A DNA stretch of 51,835 bases from Bacteroidota bacterium (GTDB lineage Bacteria > Bacteroidota > Ignavibacteria > Ignavibacteriales > Ignavibacteriaceae). The translations under genes and the position numbers were made by a program. The stretch lies in the NCBI GenBank assembly GCA_023475265.1, contig JAMCWE010000045.1, forward strand, positions 1 through 51,835, read 5' to 3'. The notes beneath the pieces are model-generated. The model did not search any database. It was not told the DNA's origin and saw only the letters and a list, made by a program, of their open reading frames with translations. How positions within the stretch are numbered: the first letter of the stretch is position 1; every line of letters begins with the position of its first letter. Below, piece by piece: positions 1-8,493 of the stretch.

Positions 1-177
1 AGCCAGAGCAAAAATTGGTATGATGAATCTGACATACAATATTTGTCGTTGTGTTCAGTTGAAAATAGTTGTTGCCATGGAATAGCTATGCCCGGAAGCG
101 TTAAAATCTATGACATTGTCAAAGAATCTTTCTTTACAAACCGTTTAATAGCAGCATTCAATAAAACTAAGGGATAA
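1..177 (+). CDS. C-terminal part of an unrecognised protein (cut by window edge)
   Basis: Reading frame 1 is open from the first base to a TAA at 175-177 and gives the last 58 residues of a protein whose start lies outside the window. The tail has a Cys-Cys-His stretch around residues 25-27 and ends in AFNKTKG. I do not recognise the family. The composition looks like real coding sequence (mixed charged and hydrophobic residues, no low complexity). It lies upstream of a broken fragment and a DUF1828-like gene, so it may belong to an accessory island. Confidence 0.5.
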   Translation, partial: SQSKNWYDESDIQYLSLCSVENSCCHGIAMPGSVKIYDIVKESFFTNRLIAAFNKTKG

Positions 178-368
178 ATTTTGGTTTTAAGAGAACCATG
201 GGAGATGTTTTATCAAATCGCCGCATCCAGAAATGTAGTTTTTAGAGGTGCCCAAAAGAATATGCTTCTTTTGAACAAGCTTTGAATTATTTTTGCAGGT
301 ATGTTAATATAAAGGACGCAGACAAATATTTCCCAAACATCAATCAAATAAATATGTTTGATAAGTAA
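178..368 (+). pseudogene. Broken gene fragment with a frameshift
   Basis: Two adjacent frames read like consecutive parts of one protein. One frame encodes PWEMFYQIAASRNVVFRG (about 199-252). The next frame is open from 246 to the TAA at 366-368 and encodes 40 residues including KEYASFEQALNYF and KDADKYFPNINQ. The switch of protein-like sequence near 250 suggests a small indel in a once-intact gene, with no convincing start left. The parent family is not recognised. The alternative is that only the second half is expressed, but it has no upstream start codon. Confidence 0.35.
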
Positions 369-385
369 TTAATAATTAAGCAATA

Positions 386-1153
386 ATGGTTGAAGAGTAT
401 TTAGATAAGGTCAAAGAGCAGTTTAATAATTTCTTTTCGTTAAAAGAAAAGAGAGAAAATATACTTCAGGTAATTGCACCACTTTATCATGCTGACGGCG
501 ATATGATGGATATTTTCTTAACTGAATTACCTGTTAAGAATTTAGTACGGATTAGTGATTATGGTCTTACCCTTATGCGTTTATCTTATTCTTTTGATGT
601 CGATACTCCGAATAAGGAAAAAATATTAAATAAGATACTTGCGGAAAATTCGGTACAAAATGAAAACGGCAATCTATTTATTGATGTCAAGCCGGAATAT
701 ATTTATAATGGATTGATGCAGTTTGCTCAAGCAGTAAGTAAAATAACAAATATGCGGTTATACAAAAGAGAAATAATCCACAGCTTGTTTTTTGAAATGC
801 TTGATGAATTCATAATGGATAAGCTGCAGAAATATAATCCGCAAAAGAAATTTTATCCTATCCCGGAACATGAAGAATACGAAGTTGATTATTGCTTTAA
901 CAGCCGGAAAAGACCTATTTATTTATTTGGCGTAAATAATTCTTCCAATGCAAGACTTGCAACAATCAGTTGTCAAAAATTTATTGCAGAGAAGCTCAGC
1001 TTCAGCAGCTTGATAATTTTAGAAGACCTTGAAATAATCGGGAAAAAAGATCAAGCCAGACTAATGTCTGCTGCAGATAAACAATTTCCTTCGCTTGATG
1101 ATTTTCAGAAGCACGCAGAAGAATATATTGAGAGAGAAGGACAATTAAATTGA
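386..1153 (+). CDS. DUF1828-like domain protein
   Basis: A 255-residue soluble protein with no signal peptide or membrane segment. The N-terminal third (GDMMDIFLTELP ... VRISDYGLTLMRLSYSFDVD) matches the pattern of DUF1828: a strand, then a 'D-G-L-T-L' turn, as I recall it from that family. The C-terminal half (about 120-250) would correspond to the accompanying DUF1829-type region. DUF1828 proteins are found in bacterial accessory regions and phages and have no established activity. There is no clear ribosome site before the ATG. The gene follows decayed sequence, which supports an island-like context. Family assignment is moderate; function is unknown. Confidence 0.6.
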   Translation: MVEEYLDKVKEQFNNFFSLKEKRENILQVIAPLYHADGDMMDIFLTELPVKNLVRISDYGLTLMRLSYSFDVDTPNKEKILNKILAENSVQNENGNLFIDVKPEYIYNGLMQFAQAVSKITNMRLYKREIIHSLFFEMLDEFIMDKLQKYNPQKKFYPIPEHEEYEVDYCFNSRKRPIYLFGVNNSSNARLATISCQKFIAEKLSFSSLIILEDLEIIGKKDQARLMSAADKQFPSLDDFQKHAEEYIEREGQLN

Positions 1154-1223
1154 GTTAGAATGTTCTACCTTTATTAAAGCAATCTATCTAACAATAAAGC
1201 ATTCCTTCTATTTATTTTTAATC

Positions 1224-2609
1224 TTAATCTGGAAATGTAATTGTGAATGCCGTCCCCTTCCCAACTTCGCTTGAGACCGATAGTGAAATGTTCTGAAGAT
1301 CGGCTAATCTTTTAACGATCGCGAGGCCGATACCGTTTCCTTCAATATGCGAATTCCTTGATTCATCTCCGCGGTAAAATCTATCGAATATTTTTGAAGC
1401 TTGTTCCTGCGTCATCCCAATTCCAAAATCTTTTATCGAACAAATTGTCTTTCCTTCAACAGAATTAATTTTTATTTCAATCTCATTTCCTTCCGGAGAA
1501 TATTTAATTGCATTGGATAAAATATTTTCTAGAATTGTTTCAACCATTGAAGAATCAGCACGGACTAAGACCTTACCGGCATTACTATAATTGATTGAAA
1601 GTTTTTTCTCAGCAATAAATTTCTGCATCCTTTGCAAAGTAGATTCAATGCTTGAATTGATATCTATTTCGCTTATTACCGGAGTTATTTTTCCGCTTTC
1701 GAATCTTGCAAGCATTAAAAGTTGATCAATTAAAGCCGACATCCGGTCAACTTCGCTAATGCAGTATTTAATTTTATTTTCATACTCGGCAGCATTGCGC
1801 GGCTTTCGTATCAATACTTCAAGAGTTCCTTTAATAACAGACAACGGTGTGCGCAGCTCGTGCGATGCATCGGAAGTAAATTGCTTTTCGCGAAGCACCG
1901 CATCTTCAAGTCTGTTTAATAAATCATTTATTGTGGAGGTAAGCTTGTAAATTTCATCTTTATGAACGGGCAGTTCAATGCGTTCATCAAGATTTTCTTT
2001 GGTAATTCTTTCGGCAGTGGAAATAACTTTGTTTATAGGCGAGATGCTTTTACCGGCAATATATCTTGTTACATAAAACAACACGAAAAGTACCATCCAA
2101 TAGGTTGTCATTAATATGACAAATAAATTTTGAAGTACTACAGCGGATTCTTCCAACGGCATTGCAGCTACAATATAGCCTAAAGTTGTCCCAACCGGAT
2201 TCTTAATTGGAAGCTGAACTTGTCTGATCTGTGAACCGGACAGCGAAGTGTTAAAATAAGTTTGACTTTTTAGATTGGGATTGAAGTTTAATTGCTCGGT
2301 TAATAAATTTCCGGTCTTCTTTATCAGCTTCCCGGAGGGACCAACTATTTGAACGAAAACCGGATTGACTTCAATTTGACCGTGTTCGCGTTCATTCCAT
2401 TCAAAAGCATTTGCGATAATGAACTGATCGTTTAGTACAACGAGATTTTTTTCTATTTCATTAGACTCGGCATCAAGATCTTCATCCATATGACGGTAAA
2501 CTGTTTCGCGGACTGAAAAATATATGACCATGAAAAGAAGCCCTATTAAAACACCTGTGGAAACCAAATAGAAAAATGAAATACGATTCCTAAGATTAAG
2601 CTGCATCAT
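1224..2609 (-). CDS. Sensor histidine kinase (two-component system)
   Basis: A 461-residue membrane kinase. It has a TM helix at about 11-33, a periplasmic sensor region to about 155, a second TM at about 160-183, a HAMP linker at about 185-240, a HisKA box with SDASHELRTP (phosphoacceptor His250), then an ATPase domain with an N box (ENILSNAIKYSP), G1 (DFGIGM), F box (FDRFYRGD) and G2 (GNGIGLAIV). All catalytic motifs look intact. Its start overlaps the stop of the upstream response regulator by ATGA, so the two are translationally coupled. The architecture is that of CusS/ArlS-type kinases. Copper chaperone genes lie across the divergent gap, so a metal or redox signal is a reasonable inference, but the sensor region is not rich in His, Met or Cys, so the ligand is unproven. 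Confidence 0.93.
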   Translation of the reverse strand: MMQLNLRNRISFFYLVSTGVLIGLLFMVIYFSVRETVYRHMDEDLDAESNEIEKNLVVLNDQFIIANAFEWNEREHGQIEVNPVFVQIVGPSGKLIKKTGNLLTEQLNFNPNLKSQTYFNTSLSGSQIRQVQLPIKNPVGTTLGYIVAAMPLEESAVVLQNLFVILMTTYWMVLFVLFYVTRYIAGKSISPINKVISTAERITKENLDERIELPVHKDEIYKLTSTINDLLNRLEDAVLREKQFTSDASHELRTPLSVIKGTLEVLIRKPRNAAEYENKIKYCISEVDRMSALIDQLLMLARFESGKITPVISEIDINSSIESTLQRMQKFIAEKKLSINYSNAGKVLVRADSSMVETILENILSNAIKYSPEGNEIEIKINSVEGKTICSIKDFGIGMTQEQASKIFDRFYRGDESRNSHIEGNGIGLAIVKRLADLQNISLSVSSEVGKGTAFTITFPD

Positions 2610-3274
2610 TCCTCCCGTGCAACATAACCCACGCCCCGGATAGTATGAATAAAGCTTTTGCCTTTCCCTTCATCAAGCTTTTTGCGCAGAAAATTTATAT
2701 AAACATCAATGATCGAAGTATCTGCATCAAAGTGAATATCCCAAACGTGCTCAATTATTCTTGTGCGAGTGCAAACTTTACCTTTATTCCGTATAAGATA
2801 TTCAAGAAGAGAGAATTCCTTTTGAGTTAAAATTATTTCTTTCGAGCTGCTAAATACCTGATGAGTTCCCAGGTTCATAGTAATATTACCCAGCTTAAGA
2901 ATTGATTGCTCCCCTTCTTTAGTTCTAAGCTGAACTCTTATCCGGGCGAGAAGCTCTTCAAATTCAAAAGGTTTTTTTATGTAGTCATTCGCGCCTGCTT
3001 CAAGCCCGAACACAGTATCAGTAACCGTATCTTTAGCAGTTAAGAAAATAATCGGAACTAAAGAATTAGATTTTCTTATTTGTCTGCAGACTTCTATTCC
3101 GCTGATACCGGGAATCATCCAATCAAGCAAAATAAGATCATATTCATTTGCAGACGATAATTCAAGACCTTTATTTCCGTTAGCCGCAATATCAACCGCA
3201 AAAGATTCTTCGGTTAAGCCGTCTCTTAAAAAGTTTGCAATCCCGGGTTCGTCCTCGACAATAAGAATACGCAT
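2606..3274 (-). CDS. OmpR/PhoB-family response regulator
   Basis: A 222-residue regulator with an N-terminal receiver domain (acidic pocket VEDEP at 7-10, phosphoacceptor Asp51 in LLDWMIPG, LTAKD switch, KKPFEF lysine) and a C-terminal winged-helix DNA-binding domain from about 127 (LTQKEFSLLEYL ... VDVYINFLRKKLD ... IHTIRGVGYV). It follows the DUF2231 gene by 18 bp and overlaps its kinase by 4 bp, so the three genes form one leftward operon. Regulators of this class bind tandem direct repeats about 11 bp apart; such an array lies at 3861-3899 upstream of the operon. Autoregulation and control of the divergent SCO1/PCu(A)C genes are inferred. Confidence 0.95.
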   Translation of the reverse strand: MRILIVEDEPGIANFLRDGLTEESFAVDIAANGNKGLELSSANEYDLILLDWMIPGISGIEVCRQIRKSNSLVPIIFLTAKDTVTDTVFGLEAGANDYIKKPFEFEELLARIRVQLRTKEGEQSILKLGNITMNLGTHQVFSSSKEIILTQKEFSLLEYLIRNKGKVCTRTRIIEHVWDIHFDADTSIIDVYINFLRKKLDEGKGKSFIHTIRGVGYVAREE

Positions 3275-3292
3275 TAGAGAGATTCACTCATG

Positions 3293-3814
3293 TTAATCAT
3301 TATCTTTTTCTTTTTGCTTATCAGTATTTTGATTACCGGAATTTTCGTCGCTGCCTGAATCAAGAGTTGTACCGATATTAAATTGAACTCCGGCTGCATG
3401 TTTAAAAACTAACTCGCCGCCGTAATATCCTGTTCTTGCGATGGATAAAACTCCGACAAAAAATATTAAAAGACCAATCAACTGGAAAACTCCTTTATAA
3501 TTTTTTGTAAATACTAAAGCTATTCTAACAAGAGCTGCAAAGACCATAATCCATAAAGTAAGTTCGCCAGCATTTTCGTGTGTTTCCAAAGCTTGTTTTA
3601 AAGTGCCTGCTTCAGTTATTCCTTCGCCTGCGGAGTTTCCGGATAAATAAGCAGCAACGACTCCTATTGTTCCCAAAATTAATAAATAGTAGCCTGTTCT
3701 GCTAAAGAAATCTTTTTTAATAATTAAACCTAGCAGATCAGAAAGAAATCCCACTATTAAAAGTGCTATGGGAAAATGAACAATCATCGGATGGATAAAC
3801 GATAAGTCAAACAT
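3293..3814 (-). CDS. DUF2231 family membrane protein
   Basis: A 173-residue protein with four predicted membrane helices. It opens with the DUF2231 signature HPMIVHFPIALL (His-rich first helix, residues 8-19), followed by helices at about 43-60, 87-105 and 112-130. A hydrophilic tail rich in Asp, Asn, Lys and Gln follows. A good ribosome site (AGGAG) precedes the ATG. DUF2231 proteins are often found near c-type cytochrome or copper genes in Bacteroidota; their role is not established, though the conserved membrane histidines suggest heme or metal binding. It is the first gene of the operon with the two-component system. Confidence 0.85.
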   Translation of the reverse strand: MFDLSFIHPMIVHFPIALLIVGFLSDLLGLIIKKDFFSRTGYYLLILGTIGVVAAYLSGNSAGEGITEAGTLKQALETHENAGELTLWIMVFAALVRIALVFTKNYKGVFQLIGLLIFFVGVLSIARTGYYGGELVFKHAAGVQFNIGTTLDSGSDENSGNQNTDKQKEKDND

Positions 3815-3860
3815 TTTTTACTCCTATTATTTTTGTTTGACACAAACTTAATTTTGATAT

Positions 3861-3899
3861 CTTAAATCTCTCTAAGAAGATTCTTAAAATTTGCTTAAA
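3861..3899. promoter_or_regulatory. Four direct half-sites at 11-bp spacing (probable response-regulator box)
   Basis: CTTAAA occurs at 3861, 3883 and 3894, and the degenerate CTAAGA at 3872, so all four start exactly 11 bp apart. OmpR/PhoB-type winged-helix regulators bind tandem direct repeats at one-helical-turn spacing. The site sits in the divergent gap between the two-component operon (start 3814) and the SCO1 gene (start 4039), where it could control both. The repeats are seen directly; binding is inferred. Confidence 0.55.
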
Positions 3900-4038
3900 A
3901 CGGTGCTTCTATTCACAATAAAAACTTAATGACTTCAATGTTTGTAGAGAATTCTTTAAACTTAATATTATAATTCTGACTCTAAGTTCATATAATTCTT
4001 TAATTATTAACTTAGATTTTACGAACAAACAAATCCAA

Positions 4039-4653
4039 ATGATGAATAAAAAAATTCTTAACAAAATATATTTTATAATTTTCTTTTCGATCATTTTAAT
4101 TTTATTAAACGGGTGCGGTAAAAAGCTTCCTGAAGACAGGCCAATCGGAGTTAAAAATATTGTATTATTAAACCAGGACAGCAGCAAAGTTATTTTCCCG
4201 GATAGTTTTAAAGGTAAGACTTTGCTTCTTTGTTTTATTTATACGAATTGCCCGGACATTTGCCCGATGACAACGCACAATATGCAATTGATCCAGGAAC
4301 AATTAAAGAAAGAAAATATTAATAACGTTCAATTTGCTGAAATGAGCTTTGATCCTCAGAGGGATACTCCTTCAATATTAAAAACCTTCGGTGATATTAG
4401 AAATATCGATTATAGTAATTTTACTTTTTTAACAGGAAAAAGTTCGGATATAAAATCTATTCTGAATAACATGAACATTCTTGCATTGCCGGGTGACACT
4501 ACAAAAACAGAAAGCGGTACACCGGTTTATTTCTTTACGCATACCGATAGAATAACTTTAATCGATAAAGACGGCAAAATTAGAAATGAATACCGCGGCA
4601 GCAAGGCAGATATTCAGGCAGTAGTCAACGATATAAAAATATTAGGAGATTAA
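4039..4653 (+). CDS. SCO1/SenC family lipoprotein (copper delivery to cytochrome oxidase)
   Basis: A 204-residue thioredoxin-fold protein. It has a signal peptide with lipobox LLNGC (Cys26 becomes the lipid-modified N-terminus), the copper/redox motif CPDIC (Cys71, Cys75) in FIYTNCPDICP, and the third copper ligand His168 (FFTHTD). The SCO-type FDPQRDTP segment is also present. Length is typical. SCO proteins load Cu(A) of heme-copper oxidases or maintain its cysteines in the periplasm. The start is one of two adjacent ATGs (4039 or 4042). The next gene begins 1 bp after its stop, forming a copper-chaperone operon. Confidence 0.93.
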   Translation: MMNKKILNKIYFIIFFSIILILLNGCGKKLPEDRPIGVKNIVLLNQDSSKVIFPDSFKGKTLLLCFIYTNCPDICPMTTHNMQLIQEQLKKENINNVQFAEMSFDPQRDTPSILKTFGDIRNIDYSNFTFLTGKSSDIKSILNNMNILALPGDTTKTESGTPVYFFTHTDRITLIDKDGKIRNEYRGSKADIQAVVNDIKILGD

Positions 4654-4654
4654 A

Positions 4655-5059
4655 ATGATATTTCTACTTTCGGTTCTAACAATTTTAAATTTTAATTCAC
4701 CTAAAATGGAAATTGACAGCGCATGGGTAAGGCCGGCGGCAAAGGGAATGAACAGCGCGTTATATTTTGATTTAAGGAATAATACTTCAAATACAGACAC
4801 ACTTATAAAAGTTTCTTCACCCGTTGCTGAACTCGTTCAAGTGCATGAGACGCTGAATAAAAATGGTTTGATGGAAATGAAGGAAGTAAAATCATTGGGA
4901 GTCCACAAGAACCAAATAATTAAATTTGCACCGGGTGGTTATCATGTAATGCTGATTAAACTAAAGAAAGACTTAAAAGCCGGAGCTAAAGTCGGGTTTG
5001 TATTTTATTTCAAGAAAGCAGGTAAAATTAAAGTAACAGCAGTTGTAAAAAGTTATTAA
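4655..5059 (+). CDS. PCu(A)C-type periplasmic copper chaperone
   Basis: A 134-residue single-domain protein of the PCu(A)C (DUF461) family. DSAWVRP opens the domain. The copper site is HxxxxxxxxMxM followed by GGYHVML: the His-Met-His-Met pattern is largely kept, but the Met usually found two residues after the first His is Thr here (HET instead of HEM). The N-terminus is a short hydrophobic stretch that could act as an export signal. With SCO1 just upstream it would deliver Cu(I) to the Cu(A) or Cu(B) site of a terminal oxidase. Family assignment is firm; the effect of the substituted Met is unknown. Confidence 0.92.
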   Translation: MIFLLSVLTILNFNSPKMEIDSAWVRPAAKGMNSALYFDLRNNTSNTDTLIKVSSPVAELVQVHETLNKNGLMEMKEVKSLGVHKNQIIKFAPGGYHVMLIKLKKDLKAGAKVGFVFYFKKAGKIKVTAVVKSY

Positions 5060-5100
5060 TAATTTCGTGAAAAAATTTAAGTAAAGATTACAGTCCGCTA

Positions 5101-5997
5101 TTATATTTGTCCCATCCAGCCGTCATTATTTTTCCGGAAAGCTGTTCTGATCTTATAATAAATATCCTTTGGAAGCGGACCTTTATTAATCATCTTAATG
5201 TTTTCTTTTAAATGATTAATGTTCGAAGTTCCGACAATTGCACAATCGACAACATCTGTAAAAACTACAAACCTCAGTGCAGTTTCATTCCAATCTTTAA
5301 CACTGTTTATTCCAAGGTCAAGATCCATTTTCTTCCAGCGCAGCCAGTACTGCTCGGAGTAATCGCCGTGCGGCTGCTGTTCGAAACGCCAGGGCACATT
5401 TGCGAGCGGACGTTTAGCGATAACGCCCATACCTTTACTCTTCGCTTCTTGAAGGAGATTATCAAGATGGTATTGTTCGGTGATGTTAACCGAAGTTTCA
5501 ACACTTCCAAATCTGCCCGAGCCGATTGAAAATCCGAGTTCATTATTTTCACCGGAATAAGCAGCAACTCGAACCTTTCCAGCTTCCACTGTTTTTAACA
5601 AGGCATCGATTACTCCGCCATACTCCAGTGTTCCGATCGGACAAGAATGAAGATGGACAATATCGATATAATCTGTTTTCATTATTCGAAGAGCTTCATC
5701 AACACCGGCAATTATGCAGTCATAAGTCCAATCGTTATAACCTGGAATTCCGTAACCAATTTTTGTTGAGAGAATAAAATCTTTTCTCCGGCGCGAAATA
5801 TATTTTCCTATTCTTTCCTCGGATAACCCGTAGCCGCGCGCTGTGTCTATCAAATTTATTCCAAGATCGAGAACAGAATTAAGAAGAATTGACGCTTCAT
5901 TTTCAGTAAGCTCGTTTCCGCCAATGTGTCCTGCTCCGAAACCAACTTGTGAAACCTTTAAACCGGTATTTCCAAATTCTCTTTTTTCCAAAATCAC
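5101..5997 (-). CDS. Aldo/keto reductase
   Basis: A 298-residue TIM-barrel oxidoreductase of the aldo/keto reductase superfamily. The catalytic tetrad is visible: Asp51 and Tyr56 (DTARGYG), Lys79 (STKIGYG) and His115 (IVHLHS). The C-terminal NADP-binding GTSNINHLKEN segment is also present. The reading frame begins at GTG (5997), which is plausible because FGNTGLKVSQVGFG follows at once as in family members. It is probably cytoplasmic and NADP(H)-dependent; the substrate cannot be read from sequence. It is a single gene convergent with the copper-chaperone operon and separated from the next gene by about 255 bp. Confidence 0.92.
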   Translation of the reverse strand: MILEKREFGNTGLKVSQVGFGAGHIGGNELTENEASILLNSVLDLGINLIDTARGYGLSEERIGKYISRRRKDFILSTKIGYGIPGYNDWTYDCIIAGVDEALRIMKTDYIDIVHLHSCPIGTLEYGGVIDALLKTVEAGKVRVAAYSGENNELGFSIGSGRFGSVETSVNITEQYHLDNLLQEAKSKGMGVIAKRPLANVPWRFEQQPHGDYSEQYWLRWKKMDLDLGINSVKDWNETALRFVVFTDVVDCAIVGTSNINHLKENIKMINKGPLPKDIYYKIRTAFRKNNDGWMGQI

Positions 5998-6252
5998 AAC
6001 CTGATTGTTATTTCTGATTTATCTTTTTAAAAAGAAATTAATTTTCTTTTTGTTACAAATAAAAATTATTGAGTTAAATAAAACAAACAGTGCATATTAG
6101 TCCTTCAAAAAATCATGTATAAATTTCGTAAGGCGGCAATTAATTCGCAGGAGTATGTAAAAAAAAATATCCAGAATGAATTTTTTTCGTGGCACTAAAA
6201 TTGGAATTATCAAGTTATGTTTTCAAAATACAATTTCATCTAGGAGTACAAA

Positions 6253-7050
6253 ATGAAGAAAATACTTCTTGGAATACCAATAATTAGTATTCTATTTTTT
6301 TTCGGATGCAGCAAAAACAATCCTACATCTCCTCAATCAGGAAACGGCGAAATGAAAATGTACATGGTAGATTCGCCTGCAAACTTCGACGCGGTTTTTG
6401 TAAACGTTACTGAGGTTGATGTACAATCGGCTACAAGTGATACTTCAAGCGGCTGGTATGTAATTAACAGCACTCCGCATATGTATGATTTGCTTTCATT
6501 AAGAAATGGAATTTCAGCTGTTCTTGGAGATACAATGCTGCCGGCAGGGCACTATACTCAAATCAGATTGATTTTAGGCGCTGGAAATTACGTCGTTATC
6601 AACGGATCGAATTATGATTTAACAGTTCCCAGCGGTTCGCAGACAGGAATAAAATTAACTAATGAATTTGATATTCAAGCTAACACAACTTATCAGCTTA
6701 CGCTTGATTTCGATGCGGATAAATCGATCGTACAAACCGGAAACGGAAAGTTTATTCTTAAGCCAACTATTAGACTTGTTTCAACTGTTACTTCCGGAAC
6801 AATATCAGGTGCGGTTTTACCAATCACTTCAAAAGCCACTATCTGGACAGTTGCAAACAGCGATACAGTAACCGCGTATGCAGATGCTATAACCGGTTAC
6901 TATAAACTGATGGCATTACCGGCGGGAAAATATACGGTAAATATAGATGCATCCGATACGACAATGTTCAGAGACACTACAATTACGAATGTTGCTGTAG
7001 TAAGCGGTCAGAATACTAATGCCGGAACAATAACTCTTTCCACCAAATAA
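6253..7050 (+). CDS. DUF4382 lipoprotein with a carboxypeptidase-regulatory-like tail
   Basis: A 265-residue lipoprotein. The signal peptide ends in FFFGC, with lipidated Cys19. Residues about 34-185 form a DUF4382 domain (MKMYMVDSPANFDAVFVNV ... LLSLRNG ... LPAGHYTQIRLIL), and about 186-262 a beta-sandwich resembling the carboxypeptidase D regulatory-like domain (SGTISGAVLP ... AGKYTVNIDA). A clear ribosome site (TAGGAG) precedes the ATG. DUF4382 proteins are common cell-surface or periplasmic lipoproteins in Bacteroidota; no activity is established. A hairpin terminator follows at 7079. Confidence 0.88.
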   Translation: MKKILLGIPIISILFFFGCSKNNPTSPQSGNGEMKMYMVDSPANFDAVFVNVTEVDVQSATSDTSSGWYVINSTPHMYDLLSLRNGISAVLGDTMLPAGHYTQIRLILGAGNYVVINGSNYDLTVPSGSQTGIKLTNEFDIQANTTYQLTLDFDADKSIVQTGNGKFILKPTIRLVSTVTSGTISGAVLPITSKATIWTVANSDTVTAYADAITGYYKLMALPAGKYTVNIDASDTTMFRDTTITNVAVVSGQNTNAGTITLSTK

Positions 7051-7078
7051 CTAATCCAATTCTCTCTCTGTTAACCTG

Positions 7079-7116
7079 CCGCTGCCGGTGATAACCTGCA
7101 GCGGTTTTTTTATTTT
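7079..7116 (+). terminator. Rho-independent terminator after the DUF4382 gene
   Basis: CCGCTGC (7079-7085) pairs with GCAGCGG (7098-7104) and is followed directly by a run of six T and then TATTTTT. Confidence 0.88.
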
Positions 7117-7218
7117 TACAAGACTGACACGATAAAATTTATATTCTTCCTCAAGTTGAAATTAGAATCATCGAAGCTTATCTTATAATAAATCAAACCA
7201 AATTTTTACAGGTTAGCT

Positions 7219-8493
7219 ATGAATAAACAGATACCAAAAACATTAATCGTAGGAATCAGCGTAACGGTAATTATCCTGCTGATAGTTTATCTATTTACTA
7301 AACTTCCTGCAGGAGGCGGAAAAACATCAACTGAACAGGTTTCTTACAGCGGCGCTGATAAATGCGCTACTTGCCACAAGCGTGTTACACCGGATATTGT
7401 CAACCAGTTCTCAATGAGCACTATGGCAAAAGCCGGTGTTAGGTGCGAAGACTGTCATGTCGTCGATAAGACAAATCCATCCGGTAAAAATCATGAAGGA
7501 TTTTTTATAACTGCATCGCCAACACCGATGCAATGCGCTAAATGTCATCCGGCTGAAACAAGACAGTTCGAACACAGCAGACATGGCGGGCCAGCCTGGG
7601 TTGCTTTATCAGGTTTATCTGACTTTATGCCTGAACAGCAAAAAGTTGTTGAGCAAATTCCGGAAGCCAACCGCGAGCCAAATGGAATTATTACTGCAAC
7701 TAGAAATTCATTATTTGATATCGAAGGTCCATCAGTTACTAAAGCTGCTTGCCAAACATGCCATTCGATTGGTAAGCCGAATGCCGACGGCTCTATCGGC
7801 AATTGCAGCAAGTGCCATCTTAGACATGAATTTTCACTTGGGCAAGTAAGAAAGCCTGAGATTTGCGGACAATGCCATCTTGGCCCGGATCATCCTCAAA
7901 TGGAAATTTACCACGAATCGGCGCACGGTGTAATTTATCAAACCGACGGTGATAAATTTAATTGGAAACAGAAAACCGGAAGATTAACAGTGAACGATAT
8001 GCCTTCACCAACATGCGCAACCTGCCATATGAGCGGCTTCGGCAATCAGGGTACAACACATGATGTCGGACAGCGGCTGTCTAAATTTTTATTTGCCGCA
8101 GTTACCAAAGACAGACCAAATGCAATCGAAGGCCGCGAAGCAATGAAAGCGATCTGCGCCAACTGTCATTCTTCAAACTTTGTGGATGAACAGTATGCGA
8201 AGGCAGACAGCGTTACCTCATTTGTAAATGCAAAAGTTTCCGAAGCATCGCAAATAATGCAGAGCCTTGTGAAAGACGGAATAATTTCAGATAAACCTTT
8301 CGCAAACCAGATCAGCTTTGATGCTTTCGACTTATGGCATTACTACGGTAGAACTGCAAAGTTTGGCGCTTATATGCAAGGTCCGGATTTTGTTCAATGG
8401 CACGGCATATATCCATTACTGAAGCAATTAACAAAAGTAAAAGAAGAAGCGGCAAGGCTTCGTTCCGAACATAGGAAAGGAGTAAAGCCATGA
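7219..8493 (+). CDS. Octaheme c-type cytochrome, hydroxylamine oxidoreductase-like
   Basis: A 424-residue exported cytochrome with an N-terminal hydrophobic anchor at about 8-27 and eight CXXCH motifs (CATCH at 49, then CEDCH, CAKCH, CQTCH, CSKCH, CGQCH, CATCH, CANCH). CGQCHLGPDHPQMEIYHES and the C-terminal GPDFVQWHGIYPL are hallmarks of the octaheme HAO family. Such proteins oxidise hydroxylamine or hydrazine, or, when the heme P460 tyrosine cross-link is missing, reduce nitrite or hydroxylamine. Whether the cross-linking Tyr exists here cannot be decided without an alignment. The retained N-terminal helix would tether it to the inner membrane. Its stop overlaps the start of the next gene (ATGA), a membrane protein that is probably its electron partner. 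Direction of catalysis is unproven. Confidence 0.9.
   Translation: MNKQIPKTLIVGISVTVIILLIVYLFTKLPAGGGKTSTEQVSYSGADKCATCHKRVTPDIVNQFSMSTMAKAGVRCEDCHVVDKTNPSGKNHEGFFITASPTPMQCAKCHPAETRQFEHSRHGGPAWVALSGLSDFMPEQQKVVEQIPEANREPNGIITATRNSLFDIEGPSVTKAACQTCHSIGKPNADGSIGNCSKCHLRHEFSLGQVRKPEICGQCHLGPDHPQMEIYHESAHGVIYQTDGDKFNWKQKTGRLTVNDMPSPTCATCHMSGFGNQGTTHDVGQRLSKFLFAAVTKDRPNAIEGREAMKAICANCHSSNFVDEQYAKADSVTSFVNAKVSEASQIMQSLVKDGIISDKPFANQISFDAFDLWHYYGRTAKFGAYMQGPDFVQWHGIYPLLKQLTKVKEEAARLRSEHRKGVKP

Noticed and set aside
3909-4187. 92-residue minus-strand open frame
   Set aside because: It overlaps the SCO1 gene start and the regulator box, and its protein has no family pattern.
5212-5777. Several open frames on both strands inside the aldo/keto reductase gene
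   Set aside because: They are shadows of a clear catalytic gene on the minus strand.
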